Source of the DNA: Desulfonatronovibrio sp.
GTDB lineage: Bacteria; Desulfobacterota; Desulfovibrionia; Desulfovibrionales; Desulfonatronovibrionaceae
Length of the DNA stretch: 37,034 nucleotides
Assembly: GCA_007121655.1 (NCBI GenBank)
Contig: SKKD01000087.1
Location: forward strand, 1 to 37,034
Direction of reading: 5' to 3'
This document shows positions 33,628-37,034 of the stretch, in pieces. Each line of letters starts with the position of its first letter. The stretch's first letter is position 1. The notes under the pieces were generated by a model that was not told where the DNA came from, did no database searches, and worked only from the letters and a program-made list of their open reading frames with translations. A program made the position numbers and the translations under genes.

Positions 33628-33863
33628 TATATTCCTCCTGGTTGGATTATTTTTTTGTCTGGAGTACGCAAAAACTTTTGAATTATAGGACTTTTTTCCC
33701 CCAAGCTCAACCTTTGTTTAGCTGACCGACACGGCTGCCGGTTTCCTTGTCCTACACAAAACTGGTTACATAAGTCAGGAATAAGTAGAGAGAGACAATT
33801 GTCATTGCGCCATTTTGCGAAGGGCGGAGATAGAAAATCCAGCAAAAGAGCATAAACCTAAAT

Positions 33864-34520
33864 ATGAATAATATCTTCAAAATGTTTCACACTGGAAAGA
33901 ACAATTTTATTCCCGCGCTTCTGATAGTTTCCGGACTGGTTTTGTCCGGCGCCTGGGGTTGTACGTCCAGGTCACCCGAAGCCCTTCTTAATAAGCATCA
34001 GGTTGCATTACCGGAAATTGATAATCTGGTTGTTTGCGTGTCTTATGGATGCCGGCACAGAGAAACAACTCTTATCGATTCATTGGAGTGGGAGCAGGTG
34101 AGGGAAATGATGGAGTCGGGTGACGGGGATTCCCCTGAACATGAGAGACAGCGGGTATCCTGGACTATAGGTTTGCTGGAAAGGATCGTCGGACCCAAGG
34201 TGGGTACGGAACATAACAAGGGCCGCAACAGGGAAGGACCTCCTGGTTCAAGGCAACTGGACTGCATTGCCGATACGGTAAACACCACTACTTATCTGTT
34301 GCTGCTTTCCAGAGAAAACCTCCTGATTAATCATGAGGTGGTTGAACCGGCGCGAAAGGGTCCTCTTCGTCTCAGTTACTGGCATAAAACAGCAGTAATG
34401 GAAGAAAAAGGTTCAGGAAAGCGGTTTGCCGTGGATCCCTGGTTTTTTGACAACGGCCGGCCGGCAGCTGTCCTGCCGCTGGAGGAATGGAGGTCCGGAG
34501 ATTACCCGGTTGCTGAATAA
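33864..34520 (+). CDS. Exported protein of unknown family, possible transglutaminase-like fold
   Basis: 218 residues. The N-terminus (about 10-32) is a hydrophobic export signal ending LVLSGAWGC; Cys33 could be lipidated, but Trp before the Gly makes a poor lipobox. The mature part has CVSYGCRHRE (58-67), then Cys134 at the start of a helix (QLDCIADTVNTTTYL), His174 (YWHKTAVM) and Asp191 in FAVDPWFFDNG. The order Cys, His-strand, D-P-W matches the catalytic layout of transglutaminase-like and related papain-fold enzymes. That is inference from pattern; I do not recognise the family. No strong ribosome site is visible. It is divergent from the M16C gene. Confidence 0.75.
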   Translation: MNNIFKMFHTGKNNFIPALLIVSGLVLSGAWGCTSRSPEALLNKHQVALPEIDNLVVCVSYGCRHRETTLIDSLEWEQVREMMESGDGDSPEHERQRVSWTIGLLERIVGPKVGTEHNKGRNREGPPGSRQLDCIADTVNTTTYLLLLSRENLLINHEVVEPARKGPLRLSYWHKTAVMEEKGSGKRFAVDPWFFDNGRPAAVLPLEEWRSGDYPVAE

Positions 34521-34756
34521 GAGCAACGCGAAACTGAAGCACCATGATATATAGGTAAGTGCTTGCTGAAGACCGGGTATGAGCTTAGTAAGGCCCGTGG
34601 ATGATATTATGGTGTCTACCTCCACTGCCTTCCACAGACAGTCAAAAAGATCCCTTTTACGCACTGCTTTTCCCCGGTATCAAAGACTTATCTGGACATC
34701 GGCAGAAATTCTGTTATTAAAAACAAAGTTAATTTAAAAAACCTCAGGGAGGCATT

Positions 34757-35353
34757 ATGTCAAATGCTCTATGGATTGTTCTGGTGGTGCTGCTTGTCCT
34801 CTTTGTTTTATTTACGCTTAAGACATATAACCGTCTTGTGAAACTGAGGAACCGTTACAAAAACGCTTTTTCCCAGATAGACGTTCAGCTCAAGCGCAGA
34901 TACGACCTTATTCCCAACCTGGTGGAAACAGCCAGATCATACATGAAACATGAACGGGAAACCCTTGAAAATGTGGTCAAGGCCCGAAATCAGGCCCTGG
35001 ATGCCTCGAAACAGGCAAGTTCAGATCCCGGAGCGCCGGACTTAATGAAGAAACTGGCCGGGGCCGAAGGCATGCTTTCGGGTTCACTTGGCAGACTGTT
35101 CGCCCTGGTTGAGAATTACCCTGATCTTAAGGCCAACCAGAATATGATGCAGCTATCCGAGGAACTGACAAGCACGGAAAACAAGATTTCCTTTGCCAGG
35201 CAAGCCTATAACGATGCTGTAATGACTTACAACAATTACGTTCAATCCATGCCCCAGGCTGTTTTTGCTCCCGCCCTCGGATTCAGGGAAGCTTCTTTTC
35301 TGGAATTTGACAGAGAGGAAATCAAAGAAGCCCCCAAAGTTTCTTTTTCGTAA
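34757..35353 (+). CDS. lemA: LemA family protein
   Basis: 198 residues, usual LemA size. An N-terminal membrane segment (about 5-22) is followed by the family signature TYNRLVKLRNRYKNAFSQID and VQLKRRYDLIPNLVETA. Long helices follow, with ENYPDLKANQNMMQLSEELT. The C-terminus FAPALGFREASFLEFD is also typical. LemA proteins are anchored in the membrane with a helical domain; their function is not established. GGGAGG lies 6 bases upstream. The next gene, 60 bases on, is a zinc protease of the HtpX/M48 type, a pairing seen in many bacteria. Confidence 0.95.
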   Translation: MSNALWIVLVVLLVLFVLFTLKTYNRLVKLRNRYKNAFSQIDVQLKRRYDLIPNLVETARSYMKHERETLENVVKARNQALDASKQASSDPGAPDLMKKLAGAEGMLSGSLGRLFALVENYPDLKANQNMMQLSEELTSTENKISFARQAYNDAVMTYNNYVQSMPQAVFAPALGFREASFLEFDREEIKEAPKVSFS

Positions 35354-35413
35354 CAGATGTTGCAGTATCCCGATTTCCGCGGCTGATAAGCATCGGATCA
35401 CCAAGAGGAAAAA

Positions 35414-36442
35414 ATGGATTTTTTCGAACATAAGGAACAGGCCATCAAAATCAGCAGATACCTGGTATTGCTTTTTATTTTGGGCACGATCGGGGTAATT
35501 GTAATAATTTATCTGTTTATTTTCGGCTATTTCTATTTTCATTTCGGTTCACTCAGCCAGGCCTGGCAGTCAATACATATTCATTGGCCGGAACTGGCTG
35601 TTTTCGGCGCTGTTGTTACTCTTGTGATTGTGGGTGGTACTTTTTACCAGGTTTCAAGGCTCAGTAAAGGCGGTTCGGCTGTGGCCGACATATTAAAAGC
35701 CAGGCTGGTTACGGAAAACACCCAGAATCCAGACGAGCAGAAAGCCTTGAATATTGTTCACGAAATGGCCATAGCATCAGGCCTGTCCAAAATTCCCAAA
35801 TTATACATCATGGACGGAGAAGACTCAATCAACGCCTTTGCCGCAGGATGGCGCGAGGATGACGCAGTGATCGGTCTTACTTCGGGGGCAGTAAAACATC
35901 TGGACAGGTCGGAGCTCCAGGCGGTAGTCGGCCATGAAATAAGCCATATTCAAAACGGGGATATGTACCTGAATATAAAGCTCATGGGAATAGTGTTCGG
36001 CCTTCTTGTTCTGACTTATTTCGGCAGCTTTGTTATTCGCAACGCCCTGTACGGCTCCATGATGTCAGGCAGAAGATCAAGGACCGACCCGAGGGCGCTC
36101 ATAGTTTTTATTGTTCTGGGTGTGGGACTGATTGTAGCCGGATTTGTGGGCATGTTGTTCGGCAACATCATCAAGGCTGCAATCTCAAGACAAAGAGAAT
36201 ATCTGGCTGACGCGTCGGCTGTGCAGTTTACCCGCATGCCCGAGGCAATGGAAGGAGCTCTGGTTAAGATCAGGGATATGTCAAAAACGGAAAATAAAAA
36301 CCATCTGAACAATCCCAATGCTGAACAGGCAAGCCATATGTTTTTTACTGAAGCAGTGAGCAGGTTTGAAAGCCTGTTTGCCACTCACCCACCCATCGAG
36401 GAGAGAATAAGACGGATAAATCCCGTCCGCAACAAGATATGA
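35414..36442 (+). CDS. M48 family zinc metalloprotease, HtpX-like
   Basis: Integral-membrane protease; HtpX homologues cleave misfolded membrane proteins. 342 residues, somewhat longer than E. coli HtpX. Two N-terminal membrane segments (about 17-42 and 60-80) are followed by the zinc motif H174-E-I-S-H178 with NGD next to it. Two more membrane segments come next (about 189-208 and 228-253). The third ligand is Glu262 in SRQREYLADASAV. The C-terminal FATHPPIEERIRRI is standard for the family. AGAGGA lies 6 bases before the ATG. It is probably co-transcribed with lemA. Confidence 0.93.
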   Translation: MDFFEHKEQAIKISRYLVLLFILGTIGVIVIIYLFIFGYFYFHFGSLSQAWQSIHIHWPELAVFGAVVTLVIVGGTFYQVSRLSKGGSAVADILKARLVTENTQNPDEQKALNIVHEMAIASGLSKIPKLYIMDGEDSINAFAAGWREDDAVIGLTSGAVKHLDRSELQAVVGHEISHIQNGDMYLNIKLMGIVFGLLVLTYFGSFVIRNALYGSMMSGRRSRTDPRALIVFIVLGVGLIVAGFVGMLFGNIIKAAISRQREYLADASAVQFTRMPEAMEGALVKIRDMSKTENKNHLNNPNAEQASHMFFTEAVSRFESLFATHPPIEERIRRINPVRNKI

Positions 36443-36563
36443 ACTTCCGGCCTGTCAATCCGGCCTGTCTACATACCGGACCAGATATGCGACTTGTGTT
36501 TTCAATCCGCCCCAGGTAAAAGCCCGGTCAAAAGCGGGCCAAGGTCATTACGCCCCGGTTGAG

Positions 36564-36597
36564 GAGTGATTCATTTTTTGTGCTTCACTCTTTTTTT
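36564..36597 (+). terminator. Intrinsic terminator after the HtpX-like gene
   Basis: GAGTGA (36564-36569) pairs with TCACTC (36585-36590), loop of 15 bases, then seven Ts. A second hairpin-forming pair GCCCG/CGGGC lies just upstream near 36515-36540. The stem is short but the T-run is good. Confidence 0.6.
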
Positions 36598-36638
36598 ATT
36601 ATGTGCAATGAGGAGATAGCCTGACACCTTAAGCTTTG

Positions 36639-37034
36639 ATGGATATGAAGTTGTATAATCTTTCTTTTAAACAGCGCTTGTCCAGGGAATCCCTGCTGAT
36701 CATTATCGGGGTGGTGTGGATCATCGGCGTTGTTGTGTCTCTTGGCTGGAACCGGCATCAAATCCAGGAATCCTTTTTGATGCTGGCCAGATCAGAGGCC
36801 CATAACTCGCTTCAGAAAGACCTGGTATACCGAAGATGGGCCAGCATGCATCAGGGCATATACGTCCCGCCCACCGAGTCGACCCCTCCCAATCCATTCC
36901 TGGACCACATTCCTGACAGGGATCTGGTCACCACCGGCGGCCAGGAGCTGACCCTGGTCAATCCGGCCTATATGACCAGGCAGGTGCAGGAATTAGGCGG
37001 AGAAGAGTACGGCCTGCGGGCTTATCTGGTAAGC
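36639..37034 (+). CDS. Sensor protein N-terminus with Tll0287-like (DUF3365) domain (partial)
   Basis: 132 open codons from ATG at 36639 to the window edge; ATG 36645 or TTG 36636 are alternative starts, and the only purine-rich site (AGGAG) is too distant for any of them. A membrane segment (about 19-38, LLIIIGVVWIIGVVVSLGW) is followed by a periplasmic domain carrying YRRWASMHQGIYVPP, PNPFLDHIPDRDL and LTLVNPAYMTRQVQE. That pattern is typical of the DUF3365/Tll0287-like heme- or ligand-sensing domain found at the head of histidine kinases, diguanylate cyclases and chemoreceptors. The output domain lies outside the window. Confidence 0.8.
   Translation, partial: MDMKLYNLSFKQRLSRESLLIIIGVVWIIGVVVSLGWNRHQIQESFLMLARSEAHNSLQKDLVYRRWASMHQGIYVPPTESTPPNPFLDHIPDRDLVTTGGQELTLVNPAYMTRQVQELGGEEYGLRAYLVS

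Noticed and set aside
34540-34614. Structured RNA between the exported protein gene and lemA
   Set aside because: An imperfect pairing of CACCATGATAT with ATATTATGGTG is visible over a long loop, but no known riboswitch or RNA family pattern could be matched by eye.

Overview
The window reads as a chromosomal segment of a Gram-negative, probably anaerobic bacterium of moderate GC content. The best guess is Desulfobacterota (the former Deltaproteobacteria), near the Desulfovibrionales. This rests on the complete dcw cluster, a MurE with the meso-diaminopimelate motif DNPRDEEP, an orphan hydrogenase-maturation protease, a LUD-domain protein with a C-terminal cysteine cluster, and the general look of the proteins. 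No rRNA was available to confirm it. I saw no tRNA, rRNA, CRISPR array, transposase, integrase or phage gene.

Bases 1-14537 (minus strand) are the division and cell wall (dcw) cluster in classical order: mraZ, rsmH, ftsL, ftsI, murE, murF, mraY, murD, ftsW, murG, murC, murB, ftsQ. The window edge cuts ftsQ; ftsA and ftsZ would be expected beyond it. The cluster makes lipid II from UDP-MurNAc precursors (MurB to MurF, MraY, MurG) and supplies the septal synthase FtsW/FtsI and the scaffold proteins FtsL/FtsQ. Several genes overlap by 1-7 bases, while gaps of about 105-200 bases separate murC/murG, ftsW/murD, murD/mraY and mraY/murF. Upstream of mraZ are three 10-base direct repeats that look like the MraZ operator, overlapping a predicted -10 element.

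Bases 14839-22739 carry housekeeping genes: pyruvate kinase (plus), then on the minus strand queD, dnaE and a long-chain acyl-CoA synthetase that overlaps dnaE by 4 bases, then a LUD-domain protein with its own likely terminator. Bases 22740-25730 hold a secreted NagZ-type glycosidase, a strong bidirectional terminator, a small membrane-anchored coiled-coil protein and a HyaD-type peptidase. Several perfect inverted repeats in the spacers look like operators.

Bases 25730-30057 (plus) hold a TraB/PrgY-family membrane protein, an unknown 104-residue protein, a SpoIIM/DUF95-family membrane protein, an unknown 170-residue helical protein and a membrane-anchored LytM (M23) protein, closed by a terminator. 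Bases 30195-30640 are non-coding and unusual: three tandem copies of a 76-77 base unit containing a REP-like sequence, an 8-base and a 15-base tandem repeat, and an inverted REP-like partner at the far edge. The right end holds a PreP-type M16C protease (minus), a secreted protein with a Cys-His-Asp pattern like a transglutaminase-type fold, a LemA-HtpX-like pair, and the start of a Tll0287-like (DUF3365) sensor protein cut by the window edge.

No clearly novel multigene system is visible. The items most worth a second look are the repeat cluster at 30195-30640, the candidate transglutaminase-like protein, the MraZ operator arrangement, the operator-like palindromes and the TraB/SpoIIM gene group.
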